Shown here piece by piece: positions 1 to 8,481 of a stretch of 64,000 nt of DNA. The notes under the pieces were generated by a model. It was not told where the DNA came from. It saw nothing but the letters and a program-made list of their open reading frames with translations, and searched no databases. The stretch is from Streptomyces brasiliensis (GTDB taxonomy: Bacteria; Actinomycetota; Actinomycetes; Streptomycetales; Streptomycetaceae). Each line of letters starts with the position of its first letter. Position 1 is the stretch's first letter. The stretch lies in assembly GCF_014647875.1 (NCBI RefSeq), contig NZ_BMQA01000001.1, positions 682,001 to 746,000 on the forward strand, in the 5' to 3' direction. Made by a program: the position numbers and the translations under genes.

Positions 1-5
1 AGCAG

Positions 6-497
6 CTAGTCCTCGTCGAGCGCGCGGTACATGATGTGCAGCCCCACCGGGCCGTGCCGGGGATGGTCGAAGGCCCTGGGGATCGTGCCGACGATCGTGA
101 AGCCGAGGGACGTCCAGAGGGCGACGGCGGGGTTGGTCTCCACCACCGCGTTGAAGACCATCGCGCGGTAACCGTGAGCCCTCGCCTCAGCCAGAACGTG
201 CTCGGCCAGGGCGCGGCCGATACCGCGGTCGCCCTGGTCCGGGTCGACCATGAAGCCGGCGTTCGCGACCTGCGCTGCGGGACCCCCGTAGTTGGGGGTG
301 AGGTAGGCGGAGCCGACCACGGTGCCGTCGGCGTCCTCGGCCACGTACACCCGCTTGCCAGGGCCCGTCCACAGGGCCCGGGCCGCTTCCTGCGAGGTGC
401 CGGGGTCCCAGGCGTATGTCTCGGCGGCGGCGACGATCCGGTGCCAGAACGGCCAGATCCGCGGCCAGTCGTCGGCCACGGCTTGTCTGATCAGCAT
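6..497 (-). CDS. GNAT-family N-acetyltransferase
   Basis: This 163-residue protein has the length and layout of a single-domain GNAT acetyltransferase, which moves an acetyl group from acetyl-CoA to an amine; the acceptor is unknown. The acetyl-CoA pyrophosphate loop is visible as D-R-G-I-G-R-A-L near residue 90, preceded by the usual beta-4 strand (VANAGFMVDP). The C-terminal stretch ALWTSLGFTIVGTIPRAF is typical of the beta-6/beta-7 region. It ends near the window edge but is complete. No good ribosome site is seen before the ATG. Family assignment is secure; substrate is not inferable. Confidence 0.88.
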   Translation of the reverse strand: MLIRQAVADDWPRIWPFWHRIVAAAETYAWDPGTSQEAARALWTGPGKRVYVAEDADGTVVGSAYLTPNYGGPAAQVANAGFMVDPDQGDRGIGRALAEHVLAEARAHGYRAMVFNAVVETNPAVALWTSLGFTIVGTIPRAFDHPRHGPVGLHIMYRALDED

Positions 498-551
498 GGG
501 CGTGAGTCTCGCACGCCCATGCCTCAGGAGAACGCGGCGGGACCGGTCGGC

Positions 552-725
552 TCAGTCCACGCTGGGCAGGATGTGGGGTTCGGCCAGGTCGTCCTCGTAG
601 CCCGCGAGGCGGATCGGGGCGGACCGGGCCCACACGTCCAGACTGCCGAGCTGTCCGGGCCGGCGGCCCGTGCGCTCCGTCCGTTCCTTGGGGCGCTGAT
701 CGCGATTCGTCTTCTCCGGTGTCAC
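552..725 (-). CDS. Small conserved-looking hypothetical protein, 57 aa
   Basis: A 57-codon frame starts at GTG with AAGGAG placed about seven bases upstream. It reads V-T-P-E-K-T-N at the start and ends LAEPHILPSVD. The N-terminal half is very basic and polar; the C-terminal half is more ordered (WARSAPIRLAGYEDDLAEP). No domain is recognised. The strong ribosome site and the clean stop support a real gene, and similar short proteins are recalled from Streptomyces, but without a function. It lies just upstream of the acetyltransferase on the same strand, 54 bases away, so the two may share a transcript. Confidence 0.6.
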   Translation of the reverse strand: MTPEKTNRDQRPKERTERTGRRPGQLGSLDVWARSAPIRLAGYEDDLAEPHILPSVD

Positions 726-1186
726 CGCGCACTCCTTATGTGTCGGGTCACCCTCGGGGTCTGTCGGACAGCCTGTACTCCGGCGCCGGACACCCGCTCG
801 GGTCTGGATGGAAGGCCAGTTCGGACGCGGTGGCGCCGGTACCTCTCACGAGAGCAGGCCGTTGTGACCGGCGAGTCCCGGGACGGACCATGGGTGTGGG
901 TGGGACCCGTAATGCTGTCCGCCACCCCTTAGATTAACCAAATGAGCGGGGGTCCGCTCGATCGGGAGTGCAAACAAGCCGTAACTTTCCCGAGTCACTC
1001 CGTACTTCACCCAAGCCAGTCTGCACCGGTTTGTTACGCGGTGCGCTGTCTGGATGCACCCGTTTGGCCTACATGGCCGAACACTTGGGCGTCGACGTCG
1101 CGCAGTTCAAGTGCCGTTGGCCGCGTCGCAAGCTCCTCATGATCTGCTGACATCAGACAACGGCTGTCTCGCGGGAGGACTGACGC
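726..1186. other. Intergenic region, possible short ORF
   Basis: This 460-base gap separates the minus-strand 57-aa gene from the plus-strand HD-like gene and should hold both promoters. It has AT-richer patches (around 930-945 and 960-1000) than the flanking genes. A 25-codon frame beginning at ATG 1072 and ending at TGA 1150 (MAEHLGVDVAQF...) is open but has no ribosome site. No convincing -35/-10 pair was found. Confidence 0.35.
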
Positions 1187-1582
1187 ATGGAGCTGCGCAG
1201 CGTCGAGGAGCTGATGGACCTGCTGTACGCCTGCCCCCACGAGCACGCGCTGCGCACCGCCGCGCTGCTGCGCCGCACCCGCCCCGCCGACAAGGAACTC
1301 CAGGTGGCGGGGCTGGTGCACGGCATCGGGGAACTGCTCGGCCCCGGCGGCGGGGCCGATCGCGCGCAACACGCGGCCGAGGCCGTGCGCCCCCTGCTCG
1401 GCGAGCGGGTCCACCGTCTGGTGCGGCACCACGGCCCCGCCACGGACGACGACCTGCTGCGTCTGCGCCAGGCCACCGAGGAGGGCCGGTTCGCCGGTTT
1501 CGACGCCGGGGTCCTGGAGGACTGGCGTACAGTCCTGGAACTGGTGGCGGCGCGCAATTCCCGCCTGGGGGCGGTCGACTGA
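1187..1582 (+). CDS. HD-domain-like protein (degenerate metal site)
   Basis: This 131-residue protein resembles the small HD-fold oxygenases/hydrolases related to inositol oxygenase and PhnZ. His residues occur in the expected places: HEHALRTAALLRR near residue 19, LVHGIGELL near 43, QHAAEAVRPLL near 62 and VRHH near 76. In the family the second motif is HD; here it reads HG, so one metal ligand appears to be lost. The start is fixed by GGGAGG eight bases before ATG. It converges on the SDR gene across a shared hairpin. It may be a divergent enzyme or a non-catalytic relative. Confidence 0.6.
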   Translation: MELRSVEELMDLLYACPHEHALRTAALLRRTRPADKELQVAGLVHGIGELLGPGGGADRAQHAAEAVRPLLGERVHRLVRHHGPATDDDLLRLRQATEEGRFAGFDAGVLEDWRTVLELVAARNSRLGAVD

Positions 1583-1598
1583 GGGTCCGTCATCAGAC

Positions 1599-1650
1599 GG
1601 TGACCCGCGCACCGGCGACCTGTCGCCCGCGGCCCGGCGCCGGTGTCACC
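1599..1650. terminator. Bidirectional hairpin between convergent genes
   Basis: The inverted repeat CACCGGCG/CGCCGGTG (1610-1617 and 1638-1645) is extended by an outer GGTGA/TCACC pair. It sits between the stop of the HD-like gene and the stop of the SDR and overlaps the SDR stop codon, as expected for a shared terminator. There is no T-tract, which is usual in Streptomyces. Confidence 0.55.
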
Positions 1651-3133
1651 ACTTGCCCGGTGCGTAGTCCTTCAGGAACACGCCGTACAGGTCCTCGCCC
1701 TCCTCGCCGCGCACGATCGGGTCGTACACCCGGGCCGCGCCGTCGACCAGGTCCAGGGGCGCGTGGAAGCCCGCCTCGGCGAGGCGGACCTTGTCGGGGT
1801 GCGGGCGCTCGTCGGTGATCCAGCCGGTGTCGACGGCCGTCATGAGGATGCGGTCCTTCTCGAACATCTCCTGGGCGCTGGTGCGCGTGAGCATGTTCAG
1901 GGCGGCCTTGGCCATGTTGGTGTGCGGGTGGCCGGCGCCCTTGTAGCCGCGGCTGAAGACGCCCTCCATGGCGGAGACGTTCACGATGTAGGTGCGGCGG
2001 GCCGGGGAGGCCGCCATCGCCGCCCGCAGACGGCTGATCAGGATGAACGGTGCCGTGGAGTTGCACAGCTGGACCTCGAGCAGTTCCACCGGCGTGACCT
2101 CGTCCACCGACTGGATCCAGCTGTTGGTGTGGTGCAGGTCGGGCACGAGGCCGCCCGCGTCGATGGCCGTACCGGCCGCGATGCGCTCCAGGGACGCCGA
2201 GCCGGAGACCAGCGCCAGGTCCGTGACGTCCTGCGCGGTCAGTGCGCCGCCGCCCGCGACGGGGAGAGCGGCGACCGCGCCGGAGCCGAACGTGCCGATG
2301 ACCTCGGCGGCGGGCAGCTCACCGGCGGGCAGCGGCGCCGACTCGGCGGCGACCAGCTCGCTGTAGGCCCCCGGGGAGCGCCGTACGGTCTGTGCCGCGT
2401 TGTTGATCAGGATGTCCAGCGGACCTTCGGCGGCGACCGAGTCGGCCAGCGCCACGACCTGCGCGGGGTCGCGCAGGTCGATGCCGACGATCTTCAGCCG
2501 GTGGATCCAGTCCGCGCTGTCGGGCTGGGCCTTGAAGCGGCGGATCGCGTCGTTCGGGAAGCGCGTCGTGATCGTGGTGTGGGCGCCGTCGCGCAGCAGC
2601 CTGAGCGAGATGTACATGCCGATCTTGGCGCGGCCGCCGGTGAGCAACGCGCGCTTGCCGGTGAGGTCGGCACGGGCGTCGCGGCGGGCGCGGTTCTCGG
2701 CGGCGCATTTCTGGCAGAGCTGGTGGTAGAAGTAGTCGACCTCGACATAGCGCTGCTTGCAGATGTAGCAGGAGCGCGGGCGCTGGAGTATGCCCGCGAT
2801 CTGGCCCTCGCCGGTCGCCGAGGAGGGCAGGATGCCCTCGGTCTCGTCGTCGATGCGCTGTGCGGAGCCGGTCGCGGTGGCCTCCGTGACCGCCTTGTCG
2901 TGCGCGGTCTTGGCGGCGCGCCGCTCCTGGCGGCGGCGCTGCTTGACCGTGCGGTAGAGGTGCGAGGTGGCCCGGCGCACCGTGATCGCGTCGGGGTGGT
3001 CCACGTCGAGCTCGTCGAGCTCCGCCAGCACACTGAGGCACACCGCGAGGCGCCCGGGGTCGATTCCGGGACCATGGGACTCGCCGGCCGTCTCGTCGAT
3101 GGCCGTCGTCGGGCCGTCCTCTGTCACCGTCAT
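1646..3133 (-). CDS. SDR-family protein with N-terminal zinc ribbon and long insert
   Basis: The protein (495 aa from ATG 3133) is about twice the length of a classical short-chain dehydrogenase. The N-terminal 150 residues are charged and contain a C-x2-C-x15-C-x2-C zinc-ribbon pattern (CYICKQRY...CQKC). The Rossmann fold follows: LLTGGRAKIGMYISLRLL binds the nucleotide and LINNAA is the SDR structural motif. An insert of about 100 residues rich in Ala/Gly lies after it. The catalytic region reads IVNVSAMEG...HTNMAKAALN: Ser and Lys are kept but the Tyr of YxxxK is Thr. A longer in-frame start exists at 3178, but the 3133 ATG has GGGA upstream. It follows the WS/DGAT gene on the same strand. 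Catalysis is therefore doubtful; substrate unknown. Confidence 0.75.
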   Translation of the reverse strand: MTVTEDGPTTAIDETAGESHGPGIDPGRLAVCLSVLAELDELDVDHPDAITVRRATSHLYRTVKQRRRQERRAAKTAHDKAVTEATATGSAQRIDDETEGILPSSATGEGQIAGILQRPRSCYICKQRYVEVDYFYHQLCQKCAAENRARRDARADLTGKRALLTGGRAKIGMYISLRLLRDGAHTTITTRFPNDAIRRFKAQPDSADWIHRLKIVGIDLRDPAQVVALADSVAAEGPLDILINNAAQTVRRSPGAYSELVAAESAPLPAGELPAAEVIGTFGSGAVAALPVAGGGALTAQDVTDLALVSGSASLERIAAGTAIDAGGLVPDLHHTNSWIQSVDEVTPVELLEVQLCNSTAPFILISRLRAAMAASPARRTYIVNVSAMEGVFSRGYKGAGHPHTNMAKAALNMLTRTSAQEMFEKDRILMTAVDTGWITDERPHPDKVRLAEAGFHAPLDLVDGAARVYDPIVRGEEGEDLYGVFLKDYAPGKW

Positions 3134-3161
3134 TGCGCTGCCGTTTCCCTGATCACCCGCG

Positions 3162-3210
3162 CGGCGCTCCGGTCGCACCCGCTTCGAACGCGGAATTTTA
3201 CGGAGCGCCG
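3162..3210 (-). terminator. Inverted repeat between WS/DGAT and SDR genes
   Basis: A perfect 10-bp inverted repeat (CGGCGCTCCG at 3162-3171, CGGAGCGCCG at 3201-3210) flanks a 29-base loop. It lies just after the WS/DGAT stop and before the SDR start, so it could terminate the first gene or fold in the SDR leader. Confidence 0.4.
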
Positions 3211-3232
3211 GGCCACATGGCCAAACCCGGCC

Positions 3233-4579
3233 CTACTCGGACTCGCAGGCTGTGATCAGGGTCTCCACCTCGTCCGTGACCGCGCGGGCGAGCCGGTCGA
3301 GGTCCGGGACGGCGCGCGCGTCGGCGACCAGGCCGTAGTGGACACGGCCGCGGTACGTCGAGATGGCGACCGCCAGGGACTGGCCGGGCGCGAGCGGGGC
3401 GAAGGGGTAGACCTCGGTGAGCGGGTGGCCGCCGAGCCTGAGGCCGAGGCCGGGCAGCGGGACGCTGGTCACCAGGATGTCGAACCAGAGCCGGGCGGCC
3501 TGGCCGACCAGCGGTCCGCCGAGCCGGTGCCCGAGCGCGGGCACGTGGTCGGCGAGCAGGGCGACGGCACCGGCGCCCCGGTTGGGCCCGGCGTCCTTTC
3601 TGCGGCCCATCGCCGTACGGACCGTGTCGAGGCGGCGCAGCGGGTCGGGGTCACCGACGGGAAGCCGTATCAAGTAACCGGAGAGCCGGTTGCCCTGTGG
3701 CTGGGCGCTGCGCGGGCGGCGCTTGGAGACGGGGATCAGGGCGCGCGGCGCGATGCCCTCGCTGCCGTCGCCGCGCTCGTCGAGCCAGCGACGCAGAGCG
3801 CCGGCGACGACGGCGATGAGGACGTCGTTGACGGTGCCGCCGACGGCCTTGCGGACCTTGTGCACGTCGTCGATGTCGAGGACGACCCCGGCGGTGCGGC
3901 GGGTGCCGCTGGATTCGGAGGTCAGAGCCGAGGACGAGCGCACCCCGAGCGTGGAGAGGGCGACGGAGGCGCCGATGTCGAGGGCCCGGCCGACGTCCGA
4001 CAGGGCGCCCCGCAGCAGAGCGGGCAGCTTGCGCACGTCGGGCAGCAGGCCGCGCGGCGGCTCGACCGGGCGGGGGCCGCGCTCGGGCAGGTCCACCGGG
4101 TCCAGGACGCCGGCGGCGAGCTTGAGCGCGCGCAGGCCGTCGGCCAGCGCGTGGTGGAACTTGAACAGCACGGCGAAGGAGACACCGTCCTCGCCGGGCA
4201 GCACGTGGGCCTCCCACGGCGGCCGGTTCCGCTCCAGCGGGCGCTCCATGAGCCGGCCGGCGACGGCCTGGAAGTCGCCGGTCGGCGCATGCAGCCGTAC
4301 GTGGTTCATGGGGTCGAAGTCCGGATCAGGTTCGCGGGCGGCGCCGCCGAAGGCGAGCGGGAGCGCCAGCGGGGAGCCGACGGGCTGCCACACGTCCCGG
4401 ATGCGCATGCGCAGCCCGGGCACGGCGGCGGCGCGGGCGGCGAGCAGGTCGGCGGCGTGGGCGCCGGCGGTGGGCGAGTGCGCGGAGAAGACACCGAGCG
4501 CGCCGAGGTGCATGGGGTGCCGGTCGGACTCGATGTGCCAGAACGCAAGGTCGAGGGGAGCGAGCAGGTCAGAAGTCAA
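3233..4579 (-). CDS. Wax ester synthase/diacylglycerol acyltransferase family protein
   Basis: The 448-residue protein matches the actinobacterial WS/DGAT family, which esterifies fatty acyl-CoA with diacylglycerol or fatty alcohols at the membrane face to make storage lipid. The catalytic HHxxxDG motif is HHALADG near residue 142. The start PLDLAFWHIES and the C-terminal pieces NDVLIAVVAGALRRWL and TSVPLPG are family hallmarks. The TTG at 4579 is chosen because GAGG sits seven bases upstream and the family begins 'MTSDLLAPLD'; an upstream TTG at 4645 adds 22 unmatched residues. Streptomyces store triacylglycerol, so a lipid-storage role is plausible. Confidence 0.85.
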   Translation of the reverse strand: MTSDLLAPLDLAFWHIESDRHPMHLGALGVFSAHSPTAGAHAADLLAARAAAVPGLRMRIRDVWQPVGSPLALPLAFGGAAREPDPDFDPMNHVRLHAPTGDFQAVAGRLMERPLERNRPPWEAHVLPGEDGVSFAVLFKFHHALADGLRALKLAAGVLDPVDLPERGPRPVEPPRGLLPDVRKLPALLRGALSDVGRALDIGASVALSTLGVRSSSALTSESSGTRRTAGVVLDIDDVHKVRKAVGGTVNDVLIAVVAGALRRWLDERGDGSEGIAPRALIPVSKRRPRSAQPQGNRLSGYLIRLPVGDPDPLRRLDTVRTAMGRRKDAGPNRGAGAVALLADHVPALGHRLGGPLVGQAARLWFDILVTSVPLPGLGLRLGGHPLTEVYPFAPLAPGQSLAVAISTYRGRVHYGLVADARAVPDLDRLARAVTDEVETLITACESE

Positions 4580-4685
4580 TGGCTTGCCTCGCGTCGACGG
4601 TGGGTGGGGCAAAGCAGTCAACCCCTGTGAGGCGATTACGGTCAAGTACGATCAGGCTACGCTCAGTTAACGCAAGATTAAGTCC

Positions 4686-4710
4686 CACCTCGCCGAAAGG
4701 GGGTGAGGTG
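4686..4710 (-). terminator. Terminator-like hairpin after GH92 gene
   Basis: CACCTCGCC (4686-4694) pairs with GGTGAGGTG (4702-4710), nine base pairs with one wobble and a seven-base loop. It begins eight bases beyond the GH92 stop. Confidence 0.5.
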
Positions 4711-4717
4711 CCTGAGG

Positions 4718-7039
4718 TCACTTCAGTGCCGGTGGCGCCGCTCGGGGTGACGTACCCCACTCCGACGGGCGCGGGCCGACCGTGAAGTCGAGCGAGCGCA
4801 GGGAGCGCAGCGCACGGGTCGTCAGGTACGTGCGGTCGTATGGCACTCCGTCGGCGCGGGCCGACTGGACGTAGCGGTCGGCGGCCGAGGTGCCGTTCGC
4901 GGTCACGGTGAGCCCGCCGCCCGGCCAGTGGGCGCGGTCCAGGGTGAGGTCGACGCGGTCGAAGACGGGCGTGGTCAGGCCCCAGGTGCCGTATCCGGGC
5001 TGGACGGGGAAGAGGCCGATGGACGACAGGACGTTCCAGGCGGACATCGTGCCCAGGTCGTCGTTGCCGGTCATGCCGGTCGGCGTGTCCGTGAAGAGGG
5101 TCAGCGCCGCGTGCACGACGTCCGTGGTCTTCCAGGGCTGACCGGTCGACAGATAGGTGTACGGGGCGATGAGGTCGGGCTCGTTCTGCGGGTTGTAGGT
5201 GGCGGCGTCGTAGTACGCGTACGCGTTGCCGTGCACCCACACCTCGCGCGCGGTCGTCGCCGGGTCGGCGAGCAGCCGGTCGTAGGCGAAGAACTTGTCG
5301 AGCCGGTCGTTGGCGGCGCGATCGCCGCCGATCAGGCCGACCAGGCCGGGCAGGTCCTGCGGCACCAGCCACTGGTACTGCCAGGCGGTGCCCTCGTGGA
5401 AGCCCACGCTGTGGGCGGGGTCGGCAGGTCCGGCGAAGGCGCCGGCGGCGTCCCGGGCGCGGAAGAAACCGGTCGAGGGGTCGAAGACGTTGCGGTAGTT
5501 GCGCGCGCGGGCCGCGTACCGGTCGGCGTCCGCCGTGTGTCCGAGGCTGCGGGCCATCTGCGCGAGCATCGCGTCAGACAGGGCGTACTCGAGGGTCACC
5601 GAGCCGCCCTGGTGGTAGTCCGAGTCGCCGAGCTTGGTCTGCGGGCGTCCCTTGACGTAGGGCGCCCAGCCCCGTGCGATGTACTCGGCGTTGGCCTCCC
5701 GGCCCGCCGTCGGCACGTCGGCCGGCGGGACGCCGTCGGCGTTCTGACGCAGCAGGCGGTACGCCCGCTCCTCATACCCGTCGAGGAGCCCGCTGTGATA
5801 GGCGGTGGTCAGGAACGGGGTGACCGGGTCGCCGGTCATGATGTTCGTCTCGACCGTGCCGTAGCCCCACTTGGGCAGCCAGCCGCCCTCCTCGCCGACC
5901 CGGACGACCGAGATCGCCATGTTGCGGGCCTCGCGGGGCGCGAGCAGCGCGAGGAGCTGGCACTGGGTGCGGTAGGTGTCCCACAAGGACCAGTTCTGGT
6001 AGTAGGTGAAGCCCTCGGCGCGGTGCACCCTCCGGTCCCAGCCGGTGTAGCGGCCGTCGGCGTCGCTCCCGACGTCGGGCGCGAGGAAGGACCGGTACAG
6101 CGAGGAGTAGAAGGTACGGCGCAGGGTGTCGCCGCCGCCCTGGACGCGGACGGCGCCGAGGCGCTCCTCCCAGGCGCGCCGGGCCGCCTCGCGGACGGCG
6201 TCGAAGGAACGGCCGCCCTCCGCCCGCAGGTTGGTCCCGGCGCCCTTCGCGTCGACGTACGACAGGGCGGTGGTCGCGGTGACCGTACGGTTCTGGGTGG
6301 TGTCGAAGCGGACATAGGCGCCGCCCGGTCCGGTCCGCGAACCGGGGCTGACGGTCTTGCCGTCCCAGGTGCCGTACGCGGTGAAGGGCCGGTCGAAGCG
6401 GGTGACCGTGTACACCGTGTACGGCAGGGTGTCGCGGCAGAAGCCGCGGCCCGTGATCTCGGTGCGTACGGTCCGGTCGTCGAGGATCTCGACCCTGCTG
6501 CCCACCGCCTTGTGCAGCGACTGGGCGGCGTTCAGCAGGACGTTGGCCTTGTCGGTGGCGGGGAAGGTGTAGCGCTGGACGCCGGTGCGCGCGGTCGCGG
6601 TGAGTTCGGCGTCGATCCCGGAGGACAGGCCCACGCGGTAGTAGCCCGGGCTCGCCGCCTCGTCCTCGTGGCGGAAGCCGGACGCGTAGCGCGCGTTGTC
6701 CGTCTGCGTGACCTCGCCGGTGGTCGGCAGGACGGGCAGGTCGCCGCCGATCCGGCAGCCGACGCCCGAGAGGTGGACCAGCGAGAAGCCGCGGATACGG
6801 CTGTCCGCGTAGTCGTATCCGGTCCTGTGCCCGGTGTCCGGCGAGAGCTGCACCATGCCGAAGGGCACGGCCGCGCCGGGGAAGGTGTTGCCCTCGTTCC
6901 GGGTGCCGATGAACGGGTTGACCAGATCGGTGAGGTGACCGTCGGTCGGCTCGGCGGACCGTGCGGTCGGCGCGGCCAGCAGCGCGGACGCTGCCAGCAC
7001 CCCGGCCAGGCACAGGCGCGGACGACGGGTCCGTCTCAT
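4718..7039 (-). CDS. Secreted GH92 alpha-1,2-mannosidase
   Basis: The 773-residue protein begins with a signal peptide (twin basic start, hydrophobic LAGVLAASALLAAP, likely cleavage after ARSA). The mature start DLVNPFIGTRNEGNTFPG and the FGMVQLSPDTG segment identify glycoside hydrolase family 92, calcium-dependent exo-mannosidases acting on alpha-1,2 mannose. Further hallmarks are FHEGTAWQYQW near residue 540 and GNDDLGTMSAW near 645, the latter carrying acidic catalytic-site residues in the family. It would trim mannose from yeast or fungal mannan or mannoproteins outside the cell. It follows glgC on the same strand but 168 bases away with its own palindrome, so it is probably transcribed alone. 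Confidence 0.93.
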   Translation of the reverse strand: MRRTRRPRLCLAGVLAASALLAAPTARSAEPTDGHLTDLVNPFIGTRNEGNTFPGAAVPFGMVQLSPDTGHRTGYDYADSRIRGFSLVHLSGVGCRIGGDLPVLPTTGEVTQTDNARYASGFRHEDEAASPGYYRVGLSSGIDAELTATARTGVQRYTFPATDKANVLLNAAQSLHKAVGSRVEILDDRTVRTEITGRGFCRDTLPYTVYTVTRFDRPFTAYGTWDGKTVSPGSRTGPGGAYVRFDTTQNRTVTATTALSYVDAKGAGTNLRAEGGRSFDAVREAARRAWEERLGAVRVQGGGDTLRRTFYSSLYRSFLAPDVGSDADGRYTGWDRRVHRAEGFTYYQNWSLWDTYRTQCQLLALLAPREARNMAISVVRVGEEGGWLPKWGYGTVETNIMTGDPVTPFLTTAYHSGLLDGYEERAYRLLRQNADGVPPADVPTAGREANAEYIARGWAPYVKGRPQTKLGDSDYHQGGSVTLEYALSDAMLAQMARSLGHTADADRYAARARNYRNVFDPSTGFFRARDAAGAFAGPADPAHSVGFHEGTAWQYQWLVPQDLPGLVGLIGGDRAANDRLDKFFAYDRLLADPATTAREVWVHGNAYAYYDAATYNPQNEPDLIAPYTYLSTGQPWKTTDVVHAALTLFTDTPTGMTGNDDLGTMSAWNVLSSIGLFPVQPGYGTWGLTTPVFDRVDLTLDRAHWPGGGLTVTANGTSAADRYVQSARADGVPYDRTYLTTRALRSLRSLDFTVGPRPSEWGTSPRAAPPALK

Positions 7040-7099
7040 CTCTGATGACCTCCGGAGCTCGACGTATGTGTCTGCATCCTGAGGTCACGGGGGCGTGAA

Positions 7100-7114
7100 G
7101 CCCGGTAACCGGGC
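7100..7114. promoter_or_regulatory. Perfect palindrome upstream of GH92 gene
   Basis: GCCCGGTAACCGGGC is a 15-bp palindrome with a one-base centre, 61 bases before the GH92 start. Its geometry suits a dimeric repressor such as a LacI or ROK protein, which commonly control glycosidases. Identity of the regulator is not visible here. Confidence 0.35.
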
Positions 7115-7207
7115 GCGTCGGCGCGGTGCGCGTCGCGGGCGCGGCGGTACGGGGGCGGACCTCGCGAGGCCGGCCGGCACGGCGTCACAGGACCCGCCGG
7201 CCCTTCG

Positions 7208-8428
7208 TCACGGCACCCGCTGGCCCTTCCCCAGTGCGATGACGCCGCCCTTGGAGACCGTGTACAGCTCGGCGTCCCGCTCCGGGTTGACGCCGATCGT
7301 CGCGCCGGGCGGTACCTCGACGTTCTTGTCGAGGACGGCACCGCGCACGACCGCGCCCCGGCCGATGTGGACGTTGTCGTGCAGCACGGAACCCTGCACG
7401 ACGGCTCCCGGGTCGACCACGGCTCCCGGGGACAGCACGGACCGGGTGACCTGGCCGCGGATCAGACAGCCCGCGCTGATGATGGACTCGCTCGCGATGC
7501 CGCCGGCATTGAACCGGGCCGGTGAGAGCTGGTTGGAGTGGGTGTAGATGGGCCAGCTGCGGTTGAACAGGTTGAACGCGGGCCGCTCGGCGATCAGGTC
7601 CATGTGGGCGTCGTAGTAGGCGTCGAGGGTGCCCACGTCGCGCCAGTAGCCCTGGTCGCGGGTGGTCTCGCCGGGGACGTGGTTGTTGCTGAAGTCATAC
7701 AGCTGGGCCTCGCCGCGGCCGGTGAGCTGGGGCAGGATCGAGCCGCCCATGTCGTGGACGGACTGCTCGTCCTCGGCGTCCCGCTGGAGCGCCTCGATCA
7801 GGGCCTTGGTGGTGAAGATGTAGTTGCCCATCGACGCGAACACGCACTCCGGGGCGTCCGGGAGGCCCGGAGGATCGGCGGGCTTCTCCAGGAAGCGCTC
7901 GACGGTCTGCCCGTCCGAGCCCGGCGTGATCACACCGAACGAGGAGGACTCGGAGCGGGGCACCCGTATGCCCGCTACCGTGACGCCCGCGCCGCCCTCG
8001 ATGTGCTGGGTGAGCATCTGCCGCGGATCCATGCGGTAGACGTGGTCGGCGCCGAACACCGCGACGTAGTCGGGCTGTTCGTCGTAGATCAGGTTGAGGG
8101 ACTGCAGGATCGCGTCGGCGCTGCCCAGGTACCAGCGCGGGCCGAGCCGCTGCTGGGCGGGGACCGGGGTGACGTAGTTGCCGAGCAGGCTGGACATCCG
8201 CCAGGTGGTGGTGATGTGCCGGTCCAGCGAGTGCGACTTGTACTGCGTCAGCACGCAGATGCGCAGCACGTCGGCGTTGACGAGGTTGGAGAGGACGAAG
8301 TCGACGAGGCGGTACGTGCCGCCGAAGGTGACCGCGGGTTTGGCACGGTCCGCTGTCAGCGGCATCAGCCGCTTCCCCTCGCCGCCCGCCAGCACGATCC
8401 CGAGAACCGAAGGACCACCACCACGCAT
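7208..8428 (-). CDS. glgC: Glucose-1-phosphate adenylyltransferase (ADP-glucose pyrophosphorylase)
   Basis: GlgC makes ADP-glucose from glucose-1-phosphate and ATP, the committed step in glycogen and alpha-glucan synthesis. The 406-residue protein has the nucleotidyltransferase signature [16 protein letters not shown] at the start, [15 protein letters not shown], the GSADAI motif and the [10 protein letters not shown] metal/substrate region. The C-terminal third is a left-handed beta-helix of hexapeptide repeats ([15 protein letters not shown]). ATG 8428 has GAGGGGAG upstream. It follows glgA by 53 bases on the same strand, consistent with an operon. Confidence 0.96.
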   Translation of the reverse strand: MRGGGPSVLGIVLAGGEGKRLMPLTADRAKPAVTFGGTYRLVDFVLSNLVNADVLRICVLTQYKSHSLDRHITTTWRMSSLLGNYVTPVPAQQRLGPRWYLGSADAILQSLNLIYDEQPDYVAVFGADHVYRMDPRQMLTQHIEGGAGVTVAGIRVPRSESSSFGVITPGSDGQTVERFLEKPADPPGLPDAPECVFASMGNYIFTTKALIEALQRDAEDEQSVHDMGGSILPQLTGRGEAQLYDFSNNHVPGETTRDQGYWRDVGTLDAYYDAHMDLIAERPAFNLFNRSWPIYTHSNQLSPARFNAGGIASESIISAGCLIRGQVTRSVLSPGAVVDPGAVVQGSVLHDNVHIGRGAVVRGAVLDKNVEVPPGATIGVNPERDAELYTVSKGGVIALGKGQRVP

Positions 8429-8481
8429 GGCCGCTCCCCTCACCCTGGTTGTGCCCGATGGATGCCCCTGTGCGGCACGGG

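Noticed and set aside
1643..4630. Very long open frame on the plus strand opposite the SDR and WS/DGAT genes (also similar ones at 4928-7045, 20813-23620 and 36908-40225)
   Set aside because: These run antisense to genes with clear motifs; their amino-acid composition is Arg/Gly/Ala/Asp-rich shadow of high-GC codons and no domain is visible.
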